Counted from the first letter of the stretch, positions 26,605 through 36,723 are shown. The stretch: 64,000 nucleotides of DNA from Cyanobium sp. CH-040 (GCF_024346135.1 NZ_JAGQCJ010000004.1:124001-188000); one strand, 5' to 3'. Notes: generated by a model from the sequence alone, not told the origin. Translations and numbers: made by a program.

Positions 26605-26783
26605 AGGTGGGCATCGCTCTGCCCTGGAGGCATTCTCAACGCATGGGGGGCCCCTCCGTCAACTCCCGCATCCAACTCCCGCACCCAACTCCCGCGCCCC
26701 ACTCCCGCACCCAACTCCCGGCCCCGGCGCGCGGGAGGAACCGCGGAGGCCATGATCGGGAGCGACAACCCACCCTGCGAACC
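26605..26783. other. Intergenic region with 13-bp tandem repeats
   Basis: A 179-bp gap between the start of tRNA-Arg and the 2TM protein gene. Its centre is filled by five 13-bp repeats (26661-26725). The promoter of the tRNA must lie at its left end. No coding signal seen. Confidence 0.6.
26661..26725 (+). repeat. Five tandem 13-bp repeats
   Basis: The 13-bp unit AACTCCCGCACCC occurs five times head to tail with one to three changes per copy: 26661-26673, 26674-26686, 26687-26699, 26700-26712 and 26713-26725. It lies 58 bp before the ATG of the 2TM protein and 57 bp upstream of tRNA-Arg. The period is not a problem for reading frame because the region is non-coding. It is probably a slippage-prone minisatellite. 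Confidence 0.93.
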
Positions 26784-27029
26784 ATGCCGATCCGCTGGTA
26801 CGGCCCGGCCGACCCGGCCGACCCCACCTACCGGCACTTCGATCGGATCGTGAACCTCACCCTGCACGCCGCCCTGTTCGCCGCCATCAACAGCGGTCTG
26901 TGGGTGGTGCAGGAACTGCGCAGCCCCTGGGCCCATCTGAGCTGGCTCACCCTGGGCTGGCTGCTGGCCCTGCTCACGCACGCCGGGGTGGTCCTGGCGC
27001 TGCGGCCCGGCCGCGAACGGGACGCATGA
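26784..27029 (+). CDS. 2TM domain-containing small membrane protein
   Basis: An 81-residue protein with two hydrophobic helices (about 25-44 and 52-72) separated by a short turn, in the style of the 2TM domain: YRHFDRIVNLTLHAALFAAINSGLWVVQELRSPW then LTLGWLLALLTHAGVVLAL. Function is unknown. The stop overlaps the start of the DUF3181 gene (ATGA), so the two are translationally coupled. Confidence 0.75.
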   Translation: MPIRWYGPADPADPTYRHFDRIVNLTLHAALFAAINSGLWVVQELRSPWAHLSWLTLGWLLALLTHAGVVLALRPGRERDA

Positions 27030-27316
27030 CCCTCTCCTCCAGCGACATCAACGACCTGCGGGATGCCCTCGCCGACCGGCTCTACCTGCAGGTGGCCGGC
27101 TGGCACCTGTATCTGGGCGATGCGGGTCTGGCCCAGGAGCTGGCCATCGAGTGCGCCGCCCGCCTCGACCAGGGCAGCGCCGTCTGCGCCCGCCAGGCCC
27201 TGGAAGCGGTGCAGGTGCCGATCGGCGGCGGCGCCACCCGTCTGCCCCTCGCCCGTCTGATTCCCGCCGGCCAGCTGCGCGACCTGGAGGACATCCTCGA
27301 ACCGTTCTGCCGTTGA
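27026..27316 (+). CDS. DUF3181 family protein
   Basis: A 96-residue soluble protein with the segments DINDLRDALADRLYLQVAGWHLYLGDAGLAQELA and VPIGGGATRLPLARLIPAGQLRDLEDILEPF. It fits the cyanobacterial DUF3181 family of unknown function. The start is the ATG overlapping the upstream stop by 4 bp. It converges with murJ, leaving 27 bp between the stops. Confidence 0.8.
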   Translation: MTLSSSDINDLRDALADRLYLQVAGWHLYLGDAGLAQELAIECAARLDQGSAVCARQALEAVQVPIGGGATRLPLARLIPAGQLRDLEDILEPFCR

Positions 27317-27343
27317 AGCGTGCGCGGCCCCGCCGGGGCGCGC

Positions 27344-28969
27344 TCAGCCCCGGCGGGGCAACTGGGGCAGCCGGCGCCCCACCAGGGCCATCACCTGGCG
27401 AGCCTCGGGCACCCCGGCGGCACCGGCGACGGCGGCGTAGATCACCAGGCCCAGGCCGCTGCTCAGGCCGGTCTGCAGCAACCGGCCCCAGAGACCGGAG
27501 GGCCAGGCCACGACGGTCGCCAGCAGCCAGGCCGCCCCGGCCGCCAGCAGCGCCGCCAGCAGCAGCTGCAGCGTGTCGCGCCCCCAGGCCAGCAGCGGCA
27601 GTCCCCCCAGGCGCCGGCGCAGGGCCAGCAGCAGGCCGCCGCAGGTGATCAGATTCACGGCCACGGTGGCCATCACCAGCCCGGCGGCGCCCAGGTAGAA
27701 GGCCGGCAGCAGCTGCGCGTCCCAGGGTGTCGGCCCGCCCACGAACACCCAGCAGAAGATGGCGTTGAGGCCGATGCCCGCCAGCGACCAGCGGAAGGGC
27801 GTGACGCCGTCGCCGAGGGCGTAGAACACCCGCACCAGCACGTCCCGGGCCAGGTAGGCCGGCATGCCGATGCCGTAGGCCATCAGCAGCTGGCCCACCA
27901 GGGTGGCGGCACCCGCGTCGAAGGCGCCGCGCTCGTAGATCAAGGCCACGATCGGCACCGCCAGCGCCACCATCAGCGCCCCCAGGGGCAGCATCGAGGC
28001 GTTGGAGAGCATCAGGCCCTGGCGCACCCGCTGGATCAGTTCGGGCCGGTCCGCCGGCGCCGTGAGCCGGGCGTAGAGCGGCAGCAGGGGCACCAGCAGG
28101 GCGTTGGAGATCAGGCCCAGGGGCGTCTGCACCAGCAGGTTGGCGTACCCCAGGCCGGCCGCCGCCGCCGGAATCCCGGAGGCGAAGAACAGGGACACGA
28201 AGACGTTGATCTGCAGCATCCCCGAGGAGAGGGTGGCGGGGCCCATCACCTGCAGCACCTCGCGCACGCCGGGATCGCTCCAGTCCCACACCAGCCGGAA
28301 CTGGTGCAGGCCCCGGCGCACCAGTTCCGGCAGCTGCACCAGCCACTGCAGCACCGCCCCCACCGTGGTGGCGCCTGCCAGCACCACACCCCCCAGCAGC
28401 GCCTGCTGGGGCAGGGCGATGTCCGCACCCAGCTGCCACCAGAGCAGGGCCAGGCCGGCGATCACCGAGAGGCTGGAGAGCATCGGGCTCACCGACGGCA
28501 GCCAGAACACGTCGGCGGCGTTGAGAGCACCGAAGCCCAGGCCGATCAGTCCGGCGAACAGGGCCATCGGCGCCATCCAGCGCAGCTGCACCACGGCGAT
28601 GGCGTGCACCTCCGGCGCCAGCCCGGGGCCCACCAGGCGGATCAAGGGGTCTGCCGCCACCAGCAGCACCAGGGTCACCACGATCAGCCCGGCCCCCACC
28701 AGGGTGTTGATCGCCGCCAGCACGTGCGCTCCCTCCTGGCGGGGGCGGCGCGCCAGCACGCTCACCATGGCGCTGTGGAACGGTCCGTTGATGCCCCCCA
28801 GCAGGATCAGCAGGAAACCGGGCAGCACATAGGCGTAGTTGTAGGCGTCGTAGGCGGCACCCACGCCGAAGGCGGCGGCGATCACCTGCTGGCGTACCAG
28901 ACCGGCCACCTTGCTCAGGGCGGTGGCCACGGCCACGATCAGGGCGATGCGTCGCAGCGATGGGGCCAT
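27344..28969 (-). CDS. murJ: Lipid II flippase MurJ (MviN)
   Basis: 541 residues with about 14 membrane helices. MurJ moves lipid-linked peptidoglycan precursor across the cytoplasmic membrane. The N-terminus SLRRIALIVAVATALSKVAGLVRQQVIAAAFG and the later GPFHSAMVSVLARR and RPELIQRVRQGLMLSNASMLPLG regions are typical of the MviN family. ATG at 28969 was chosen at the conserved N-terminus; the frame remains open upstream to 29257, but that part is antisense to sfsA. It is divergent from sfsA with 77 bp between the starts. Confidence 0.93.
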   Translation of the reverse strand: MAPSLRRIALIVAVATALSKVAGLVRQQVIAAAFGVGAAYDAYNYAYVLPGFLLILLGGINGPFHSAMVSVLARRPRQEGAHVLAAINTLVGAGLIVVTLVLLVAADPLIRLVGPGLAPEVHAIAVVQLRWMAPMALFAGLIGLGFGALNAADVFWLPSVSPMLSSLSVIAGLALLWWQLGADIALPQQALLGGVVLAGATTVGAVLQWLVQLPELVRRGLHQFRLVWDWSDPGVREVLQVMGPATLSSGMLQINVFVSLFFASGIPAAAAGLGYANLLVQTPLGLISNALLVPLLPLYARLTAPADRPELIQRVRQGLMLSNASMLPLGALMVALAVPIVALIYERGAFDAGAATLVGQLLMAYGIGMPAYLARDVLVRVFYALGDGVTPFRWSLAGIGLNAIFCWVFVGGPTPWDAQLLPAFYLGAAGLVMATVAVNLITCGGLLLALRRRLGGLPLLAWGRDTLQLLLAALLAAGAAWLLATVVAWPSGLWGRLLQTGLSSGLGLVIYAAVAGAAGVPEARQVMALVGRRLPQLPRRG

Positions 28970-29046
28970 GGCGGGGCCGGTCGAGCGGGCCCGGGACCCG
29001 CGGAGTCGAGCGGCAGTATGGCCGCCGCCCCCTGCCGCAAGCGCCG

Positions 29047-29889
29047 ATGACCGTTCCGATCCTGGACGCCGGCCCCCTGGTGGCGGGGGTGCTGGTGAAG
29101 CGCTACAAACGCTTTCTGGCCGACGTGGAGCTGCTGGAGCCGGGGCCCGGGGGGGAGGCGGCCGGCGCGGTGGTGACCGCCCACTGCCCCAACACCGGCC
29201 CGATGACCGGGGTGCTCCATCCCGGCGGCCGGGTGCTGCTGCGCCACGCGCCTTCACCCAGCCGCAAGCTGGCCTGGACCTGGGAGCAGGCCGAGGTGAG
29301 CGGCGCGGGCGGCACGCCCATCTGGGTGGGCATCAACACCGCCCTGCCCAACCGGCTGGTGCGGGCGACGATCGAGGCCGGCTGCCTCGAACCCTGGCTG
29401 GGCCCGATCGCGGCGATCCGGGCGGAGGTGCCCTACGGCCCGGGCCGCCGCAGCCGCATCGACCTGCTGCTCACCCCGGCCGAGGGGGCCGCCGATCCCC
29501 GGCCGATCTACGTGGAGGTGAAGAACACCACCTGGACCCGCGGCGATCTGGCGCTGTTCCCCGACACCGTGACCGAGCGGGGGCAGAAGCACCTGGAGGA
29601 ACTCACCGGCCTGCTGCCCGAGGCCCGGGCGGTGCTGGTGCCCTGTCTGAGCCGGGGCGATGTGCGCCGCTTCGCGCCGGGGGACAGCGCCGATCCCCGC
29701 TACGGCGACCTGTTCCGCACCGCCCTGGCGGCGGGGGTGGAGGTGCTGCCCTGCATCTATCGGTTCGAGCGCGACGGCGTGAGCTGGCAGGGGCTGGCCG
29801 CCGTGGAGACCCGCGACCCGGAGATGCCGGAGCGGACGGGAGAGGCGGACCCCAGCGCCGATCGCCAGCCGGCGGGGCGGCGCCCATAG
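29047..29889 (+). CDS. sfsA: SfsA family protein
   Basis: 280 residues. SfsA proteins have an OB-fold-like N-terminus and a PD-(D/E)XK-like C-terminus and are thought to bind nucleic acid; in E. coli sfsA was linked to maltose gene expression. Diagnostic stretches are LVKRYKRFLADVEL, TAHCPNTGPMTGVL, SRKLAWTWE, SRIDLLL and YVEVKNTTW (with the likely nuclease-like Glu-Val-Lys) and FPDTVTERGQKHLEEL. ATG at 29047 fits the family start. A Pro/Arg-rich tail ends it. ispH follows within 30 bp. Confidence 0.92.
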   Translation: MTVPILDAGPLVAGVLVKRYKRFLADVELLEPGPGGEAAGAVVTAHCPNTGPMTGVLHPGGRVLLRHAPSPSRKLAWTWEQAEVSGAGGTPIWVGINTALPNRLVRATIEAGCLEPWLGPIAAIRAEVPYGPGRRSRIDLLLTPAEGAADPRPIYVEVKNTTWTRGDLALFPDTVTERGQKHLEELTGLLPEARAVLVPCLSRGDVRRFAPGDSADPRYGDLFRTALAAGVEVLPCIYRFERDGVSWQGLAAVETRDPEMPERTGEADPSADRQPAGRRP

Positions 29890-29892
29890 AGT
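29887..29892 (+). promoter_or_regulatory. Candidate -10 box for ispH
   Basis: TAGAGT (TAN3T form) overlaps the sfsA stop codon and lies 24 bp before the GTG preferred as ispH start. It is weak, position-based evidence only. Confidence 0.22.
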
Positions 29893-29916
29893 CGGACCAC
29901 TCAAGTGGCGGCGATT

Positions 29917-31113
29917 GTGGATACCCGGGCCTTCAAGCGTTCCCTGCACCACTCGGAGCGTTACAACCGCCGCGGTTTCGGCCTCGGCGAGGAGGTGGCC
30001 GGCAGCCTGCAGACCGCCTATCAGAGCGATCTGGTGGCCAGCCTGCGCACCAACGGCTACGAGCTGCGGCGGGGACGGCTGACGGTGCGCCTGGCGGAGG
30101 CCTTCGGCTTCTGCTGGGGCGTGGAGCGGGCGGTGGCGATGGCCTACGAGACCCGCCGCCACTACCCCAGCGAGCGCATCTGGATCACCAACGAGATCAT
30201 CCACAACCCCTCGGTGAACGATCACCTGCGGGCGATGAACGTGGAGTTCATCCCCGTGGATGGCGGCGTGAAGGACTTCTCCGAGGTGGCCGGCGGCGAC
30301 GTGGTGATCCTGCCCGCCTTCGGCGCCACCGTTCAGGAGATGCAGCTGCTCAATGAGCGCGGCTGCCACATCGTCGACACCACCTGTCCCTGGGTGTCCA
30401 AGGTGTGGAACACCGTGGAGAAGCACAAGAAGCATGCCTTCACCTCGATCATCCACGGCAAGGTGAAGCACGAGGAGACCCTCGCCACCAGCAGCTTCGC
30501 CGGCACCTATCTGGTGGTGCTGGATCTGGCCGAGGCCCAGCTGGTGTGCGACTACATCCTCGGCAAGGGCGACCGGGAGGCGTTCATGGCCCGCTTCGCC
30601 AAGGCCTGCTCGCCGGGCTTCGATCCAGACCGCGACCTGGTGCGGGTGGGGGTGGCCAACCAGACCACGATGCTCAAGAGCGAAACCGAGGAGATCGGCA
30701 AGCTGTTCGAGCGCACCATGCTGCAGCGCTACGGCCCCGCCCGGCTCAACGACCACTTCCTGGCCTTCAACACGATCTGCGACGCCACCCAGGAGCGCCA
30801 GGACGCGATGTTCGCCCTGGTGGACGAGCCCCTCGATCTGATGGTGGTGATCGGCGGCTACAACTCCTCCAACACCACCCACCTGCAGGAGATCGCCGTG
30901 AGCAGGGGCATCCGCTCCTTCCACATCGACACCCCGGAGCGCATCGGACCCGGCAACCGCATCGCCCACAAGCCGCTGGGCGGCGATCTGGAGGTGGAGG
31001 AAACGTTCCTGCCCGAGGGGCCGATCCGGGTGGGCATCACCTCCGGGGCCTCTACCCCCGACCGGATCGTGGAGGAGGTGATCGAGCGGTTGATCGAGCT
31101 CAGCGAGCCCTGA
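29917..31113 (+). CDS. ispH: 4-hydroxy-3-methylbut-2-enyl diphosphate reductase
   Basis: 398 residues. IspH is the last enzyme of the MEP pathway, an iron-sulfur enzyme giving IPP and DMAPP for carotenoids, phytol and quinones. The three cluster cysteines are Cys66 (FGFCWGV), Cys157 (DTTCPWV) and Cys288 (TICDATQER). GTG at 29917 was chosen because it gives [20 protein letters not shown], the start I expect for cyanobacterial IspH; GTG at 29905 would add four residues. The long N-terminal extension relative to E. coli IspH is normal for cyanobacteria and plants. Confidence 0.95.
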   Translation: MDTRAFKRSLHHSERYNRRGFGLGEEVAGSLQTAYQSDLVASLRTNGYELRRGRLTVRLAEAFGFCWGVERAVAMAYETRRHYPSERIWITNEIIHNPSVNDHLRAMNVEFIPVDGGVKDFSEVAGGDVVILPAFGATVQEMQLLNERGCHIVDTTCPWVSKVWNTVEKHKKHAFTSIIHGKVKHEETLATSSFAGTYLVVLDLAEAQLVCDYILGKGDREAFMARFAKACSPGFDPDRDLVRVGVANQTTMLKSETEEIGKLFERTMLQRYGPARLNDHFLAFNTICDATQERQDAMFALVDEPLDLMVVIGGYNSSNTTHLQEIAVSRGIRSFHIDTPERIGPGNRIAHKPLGGDLEVEETFLPEGPIRVGITSGASTPDRIVEEVIERLIELSEP

Positions 31114-31149
31114 GCGTCCGCCGCAGCGGCACTGTCGCAGCGGCTGCAG

Positions 31150-31890
31150 GTGGCCCTGCGGCGAGCCCTTTACATTGATTCACGAAGGCCGTTGCCAGAG
31201 CCCTTGCTGTCGTCGAGTCCGCCCCTCAACCCGCCTGCCGAGGCCCTCGCCTCCGGCCACCGGGCTGAGGCGTCAGGCAGCCCTGGAGATGCCGCCACCA
31301 CCACGAAGCCGTTGCGGGACGCGGACGATCCCCGCGTGGGCCGCTACGCCAGCAGCTTCGCCGACCTGATGGAGATGCGCGCCGCCGCGGAGGATGTGGA
31401 GCGCTATCTCGACCGCCATGAGGGCTGGTTCCGCCGCTGCGCCGCCCCCATGCCGGTGGAACCGCTGGGGCACAACGGCTACCGGCTCACCCTGGGCCGC
31501 TTCGGCAACTTCGGCTTCGAGGTGGAACCCACCATCGCCCTGGAGCTGCTGCCGCAGAGCGCCGGCGTCTACCGCATCATCACGGTGCCCTCAGCCGGCG
31601 GCGAGGGCAGCCTCGACGGCCTCTACGACGTGGAGTTCAATGCCGCCCTGCAGCTCGACCAGCCGGAAGCGGATCTCACCCTGGTGCGCTGGCAGCTGGA
31701 CCTGAGCGTCTGGATCCGCCTGCCCGGGGTGATCACCCTGTTGCCGGCCTCACTGGTGCAGAGCAGCGGCGAGCACCTGCTGCGCCAGATCGTCCGCCAG
31801 ATCTCCCGGCGGCTCACCTGGAAGGTGCAGGAGGATTTCCACGCCACCTACGGGCTGGACTGCCCACCGCGACGTCGGGCCCAGTTCTGA
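31150..31890 (+). CDS. DUF1997 family protein
   Basis: The conserved part (about residues 64-246) reads RYASSFADLMEMRAAAEDVERYLDRHEGWFRRC, GRFGNFGFEVEPTIALELLP and LLRQIVRQISRRLTWKVQEDFHATYGL, fitting DUF1997, a cyanobacterial and plant family of unknown function with a START-like look. The start is uncertain. GTG at 31150 is used, but the first ~60 residues are low-complexity, and TTG codons or the ATG coding for residue 75 are alternatives. It ends just before a perfect 10-bp hairpin and converges with the DUF4079 gene. Confidence 0.78.
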   Translation: MALRRALYIDSRRPLPEPLLSSSPPLNPPAEALASGHRAEASGSPGDAATTTKPLRDADDPRVGRYASSFADLMEMRAAAEDVERYLDRHEGWFRRCAAPMPVEPLGHNGYRLTLGRFGNFGFEVEPTIALELLPQSAGVYRIITVPSAGGEGSLDGLYDVEFNAALQLDQPEADLTLVRWQLDLSVWIRLPGVITLLPASLVQSSGEHLLRQIVRQISRRLTWKVQEDFHATYGLDCPPRRRAQF

Positions 31891-31896
31891 GCCACA

Positions 31897-31920
31897 CCCT
31901 CCATCCGGTTGGATGGAGGG
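31897..31920. terminator. Perfect hairpin between convergent genes
   Basis: CCCTCCATCC-GGTT-GGATGGAGGG is a perfect 10-bp inverted repeat with a 4-nt loop, placed 7 bp after the DUF1997 stop and 11 bp before the convergent DUF4079 stop. Neither strand has a T run after it. It probably acts as a bidirectional terminator or transcript-end stabiliser. Confidence 0.6.
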
Positions 31921-31930
31921 AAGATTCCGC

Positions 31931-32395
31931 TCAGACGGGACGGTTCTCCCAGATCCTGTTGAGGATCTGCATGCCGCTCACGGCCTGCCAGAGGAAGAGG
32001 GTCATCATCGCCATGTTCAGGCCCACATGGGCCTTGCGAGCGATCAGGTTGCCCTGCTGCATCAGCGGGATGAGGGAGACGGCCAGAGTCAGGAGACAGA
32101 CCATGGCGATGCCCACCAGCAGGTGGGGGCCCACGAACAGCTTGCCGTTGTTCAGATAGGTGACCGCCATGCCACCGAAGCAGCCCAGCACCAGCAGGGC
32201 CAGCAGGATGCTGCCCATCTGGAAGTGGCGTTTGGCGAACTGGCCCTTGATGAGCTGCTTGCGGGTCTCGGCGTCGGCGGTGCGCGTCTTCTTGGCCTTG
32301 ATGCCCAGCAGCATGCTGTAACCCGCCAGGGCCAGCAGACCCCACATGGTCAGCGGGTGCAAGAAGTTGAGGGCGAAGGCGAGCGACTCGGGCAT
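31931..32395 (-). CDS. DUF4079 membrane protein
   Basis: 154 residues with four hydrophobic helices: LHPLTMWGLLALAGYSMLLGI, ILLALLVLGCFGGMAVTYL, PHLLVGIAMVCLLTLAVSLIP and AHVGLNMAMMTLFLWQAVSGM. Histidines sit at helix ends (LHP, RHF, GPHLLVG, KAHVGLN), a pattern reminiscent of cytochrome b561-type haem binding. It fits DUF4079, known from cyanobacteria and chloroplasts; function unknown. It is 44 bp downstream of purH on the same strand. Confidence 0.82.
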   Translation of the reverse strand: MPESLAFALNFLHPLTMWGLLALAGYSMLLGIKAKKTRTADAETRKQLIKGQFAKRHFQMGSILLALLVLGCFGGMAVTYLNNGKLFVGPHLLVGIAMVCLLTLAVSLIPLMQQGNLIARKAHVGLNMAMMTLFLWQAVSGMQILNRIWENRPV

Positions 32396-32439
32396 GGGTC
32401 GGGGGTCGCGGGGGTGCGTCGGGCCGAAGCTACAACCGC

Positions 32440-34005
<1,566 letters not shown>

Positions 34006-34032
34006 GGCTCGCGATCGCACAGCAGTGGAGCC

Positions 34033-34038
34033 AACCTA
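34033..34038 (-). promoter_or_regulatory. Candidate -10 box for purH
   Basis: On the minus strand TAGGTT (TAN3T form) lies 27 bp before the purH ATG, in the 54-bp gap shared with the divergent esterase gene. Position and hexamer are the only evidence. Confidence 0.25.
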
Positions 34039-34059
34039 CGCAGCAGCTGCACCGCCGCC

Positions 34060-34746
34060 ATGACCCGGGAGGACGCCGCGCCTGCCCCCGCGCAGGATTC
34101 CACGGGGACGGACCGTCTCCAGCGAGGCCCCGCATCCGCCAGGCACCGCCTGGTGCTGCTGCACGGCTGGGGAGCCGATGCCGACGACCTGTTCGAACTC
34201 GGAGAGCTGCTGGTGGGACCCGAGGTGAGCGTGGTGGCGCTGCAGGCACCGCTGCCCCATCCCGCGGGCGAAGGGCGGCAATGGTACGACCTGGAGCAGC
34301 CGGGATGGCCCCAGCTGCCGCCGGCGCGGCAGGACCTGCGACGACGGCTCCTCGACCTGGGTGGCGAGGTGCCCCTCAGCCGCACGGCGGTGCTGGGGTT
34401 CTCCCAGGGAGCCGCCCTGGCTCTGGATGTGGTCACGGGCGCTTCCGGCCTGCCGGTGGCCGGCCTGATCTGCTGCAGCGGATACCCCCACCCCGGCTGG
34501 CAACCCGAACGCCCCGGAAGCGCTCAGGGGGAAGCGGCCGCGCCGGTTCTGCTGACCCATGGGCAGCTGGACCCCGTGGTGCCCCACGGAGCCAGCGAGG
34601 AACTCAGCAGGCAACTGCGCGCCAGCGGCCGCGACGTGGAGTTGCTCAGCTTCAGTGGCGGCCACACGATTGACGCGAGCCTGCTTCCCAGGTTGAGAAC
34701 CTTCCTGCAGGCCTGCTGGCGCAGGGCTGACACAGGGTTGATCTGA
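34060..34746 (+). CDS. Alpha/beta hydrolase, phospholipase/carboxylesterase family
   Basis: 228 residues with a complete catalytic triad: nucleophile Ser115 in the elbow GFSQGA, Asp171 in HGQLDPVVP and His202 in GGHTID. The oxyanion segment LLHGWGADADDL precedes them. This pattern fits the Abhydrolase_2/YpfH group of small acyl or phospholipid esterases. It lacks a signal peptide, so it is probably cytoplasmic. It is divergent from purH and convergent with DUF3155. The substrate cannot be told from sequence. Confidence 0.88.
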   Translation: MTREDAAPAPAQDSTGTDRLQRGPASARHRLVLLHGWGADADDLFELGELLVGPEVSVVALQAPLPHPAGEGRQWYDLEQPGWPQLPPARQDLRRRLLDLGGEVPLSRTAVLGFSQGAALALDVVTGASGLPVAGLICCSGYPHPGWQPERPGSAQGEAAAPVLLTHGQLDPVVPHGASEELSRQLRASGRDVELLSFSGGHTIDASLLPRLRTFLQACWRRADTGLI

Positions 34747-34796
34747 ACGAGATGATCCGTCCGAGATGACCTGAAACCTGAAGCGGCCGGACTGGA

Positions 34797-35168
34797 TCAG
34801 ACGAAGGCGTACTCGTACTCCTCCATCTCCTCCCAGTCGTCGGCGGCCAGGGCCTCGATGCCTTCGAACAGCACGTCCTCGCCGATGCGATCGACGATCT
34901 CGCGCAGCGACGGGAACAGGAAGTGGTTCTCTTCGGCGTACTGGGCGCTGAACAGTCCCTTCTCACCCCAGAAGAAGCGGTCGGTGGTGTGCTCGTTGCG
35001 GCGAACGTTCAGCAGCGCGGGAGCCATCAGGGCCTGCTCGGCGATGTAGCGGCGCGCAGCGGTGACGGGCTTGTGGGAGCCGGTTTCGAGATTGAAGGTG
35101 GGGACATGGGCCAGCACCCGCTGACCGGCCAGACGGCGGCGGCTGATCCGCTTGCGCTTCTTGGACAT
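34797..35168 (-). CDS. DUF3155 family protein
   Basis: A 123-residue protein with a basic start (MSKKRKRISRRRLAGQRVL), a middle part (TAARRYIAEQALMAPALLNVRRNEHTTDRFFWGEKGLFSAQYAEENHFLFPSL) and an acidic end (DDWEEMEEYEYAF). It fits the cyanobacterial DUF3155 family of unknown function. The very basic first 20 residues suggest nucleic-acid or ribosome binding, by inference. Its promoter should lie in the large gap upstream. Confidence 0.82.
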   Translation of the reverse strand: MSKKRKRISRRRLAGQRVLAHVPTFNLETGSHKPVTAARRYIAEQALMAPALLNVRRNEHTTDRFFWGEKGLFSAQYAEENHFLFPSLREIVDRIGEDVLFEGIEALAADDWEEMEEYEYAFV

Positions 35169-35592
35169 GAGCTAGCTCCCGAGAAAGGGAGGATCGAGGA
35201 ACAGGGGGAGGGAGACACGAGCGGGAGAGGCCCGCAGGGCGAACCGGGGCTCCAGGGAGCACCGGCCGGAGACGGCCAACCCGTCGGTGCTGGACACGGC
35301 CCGGGGGCGTCGGCACGGCTGCGGGGTTCCGCCCATTCGGAACCCCGGACAGGGGGTGAGCGGCCAGACCCCGGAGATCCAGGGCCCGAACACACCTCTG
35401 CTGTAGCTTCGTTGGCGGCGAAGCGCAACTGGGTGTGCGCATCACCACCAACGGCATCGACGGCCAGAAGGACCGCGCGGGAACCGTGCGGTAGTGGTCG
35501 ATACGACGATCTTAAGACTTTTTCCCGAAATTTCCCCGCCCGCTCCAGATTTTCTTCGGCACCCCGACCCGCCGGTCGATCCCCAGACGCCG
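35169..35592. other. Largest gene-free stretch (424 bp)
   Basis: Lies between the starts of DUF3155 (minus) and the histidine kinase (plus), so it carries both promoters. It contains a perfect 9-bp hairpin at 35323-35346 and, near 35510-35550, the most AT-rich patch of the area, with CTTAAGACTTTTT, likely part of the kinase promoter. A short frame at about 35434-35490 has no support as a gene. Nothing else recognised. Confidence 0.55.
35323..35346. other. Perfect 9-bp inverted repeat
   Basis: GGGGTTCCG-CCCATT-CGGAACCCC folds into a 9-bp stem with a 6-nt loop. It sits 155 bp upstream of the DUF3155 start and 247 bp upstream of the kinase start, with no T run after it. It could be an operator, a leader structure or part of a small RNA. 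Confidence 0.6.
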
Positions 35593-36723
35593 ATGCCAGT
35601 CTCCAAGCGGTTCCTGAGCCTGCTCAGCTTCCAGCTGGCCCAGTTCGCCGACCGCGACGAGGTGACCTCCCTCGTGGTGTACGTCACCGAGCCCGGTCCG
35701 GCGGACACCCCCAACCTGATCCCCGTGGGCCAGTGGCCCGCCGGGGCCAAGGCGCTGCCGGCCCTCAGCGATGCCAGTCCGCTGCGGGCAGCGGAGGAGC
35801 GGCGGCGCTGGCTGCCGCTGCGCCATCGGGGCATGCTGCTCGGCGCCCTGCAGGTGGAGACCAGCCAGGTGCCCTGGCCGGAGCCCCTCAACCAGCGCCT
35901 GCGGGCGGTCGCCCTCTGCCTCACCGAGGGGCTCTGCCTCGATCTCGAGCACCGGCAGCTGCAGCACCAGCTGAACCTCCAGCAGGAGCAGCTGCGGGTG
36001 CTGTTGCACCAGCTGCGCAATCCCCTGGCGGCGCTGCGCACCTTCGGCCAGTTGCTGCTGCGGCGCCTGGGCGGGGACAGCCGCAACCGCCCCCTGGTGG
36101 AAGGACTGCTGCGGGAGGAACAGCTGCTGCGGCGCTATGTGGATGCCATCGACCGGCTCGGCCAGGGCGAGGCGGTGTTCGCGGCCGCGGAGGCCGCCCC
36201 GCCGCTGCTGCTGCCCCCCAGCCTGGGCGGCGGACCAAAGCAGCCCCTGGGGCCGCAGCTGCAGCCGCTGCTGCAGCGGGCAGCCGCCACCGCCAGCCTG
36301 CAGTCGCGCCGCTGGCACCCGCCGGGGCACCTGCCGGACTGGCAGGGCGACACCGGCAGCGTGGCCGAGATCCTCGCCAATCTGCTGGAGAACGCCTTCC
36401 GCTACAGCCCGCCCGGCGCCCCGGTGGGCCTGCACGTGGCCGGCTCCCCGCAGCAGAACTGGCAGCTCACGGTGTGGGACGGCGGCACGCCGATCCCGGA
36501 GCCGGATCGGGAGCGGATCTTCCAGCCGGGGGTGCGGGGGGCCGACTCCGCCGATCTGCCCGGCACAGGCCTGGGGCTGGCCCTGGCGCGGGAGCTGGCC
36601 CGCCGGCTGGGCGGCGACCTGAGCCTGGAGGACTCGCCCCGCCGCATCGACGCCTCCCTGCCCGAGCGGGGCAACGCCTTCCGCCTCACTCTGCCGCCGC
36701 AAGACACCACAGCAGGCCCGTGA
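35593..36723 (+). CDS. Sensor histidine kinase without membrane segments
   Basis: 376 residues. A GAF-like or otherwise uncharacterised N-terminal sensing region (about 1-115) is followed by a dimerisation/phosphoacceptor helix with the H box LLHQLRNPLAALRTF (His139). The HATPase domain has the N box EILANLLENAFRY and the G box GTGLGLALARELARRLGG. No transmembrane helix is visible, so the signal is cytoplasmic. ATG at 35593 is preferred; GTG at 35494 would add 33 residues encoded by an AT-rich, promoter-like stretch. No response regulator is adjacent. The 3' end overlaps cobS by 38 bp. Confidence 0.87.
   Translation: MPVSKRFLSLLSFQLAQFADRDEVTSLVVYVTEPGPADTPNLIPVGQWPAGAKALPALSDASPLRAAEERRRWLPLRHRGMLLGALQVETSQVPWPEPLNQRLRAVALCLTEGLCLDLEHRQLQHQLNLQQEQLRVLLHQLRNPLAALRTFGQLLLRRLGGDSRNRPLVEGLLREEQLLRRYVDAIDRLGQGEAVFAAAEAAPPLLLPPSLGGGPKQPLGPQLQPLLQRAAATASLQSRRWHPPGHLPDWQGDTGSVAEILANLLENAFRYSPPGAPVGLHVAGSPQQNWQLTVWDGGTPIPEPDRERIFQPGVRGADSADLPGTGLGLALARELARRLGGDLSLEDSPRRIDASLPERGNAFRLTLPPQDTTAGP

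Noticed and set aside
35434-35493. Short open frame in the large gap before the histidine kinase
   Set aside because: About 19 codons, no ribosome binding site, no recognisable product and no coupling to the kinase.
35494-35592. GTG 35494 as start of the histidine kinase
   Set aside because: The added 33 residues are coded by an AT-rich, promoter-like stretch; ATG 35593 gives a start that looks typical for the family. It cannot be fully excluded.
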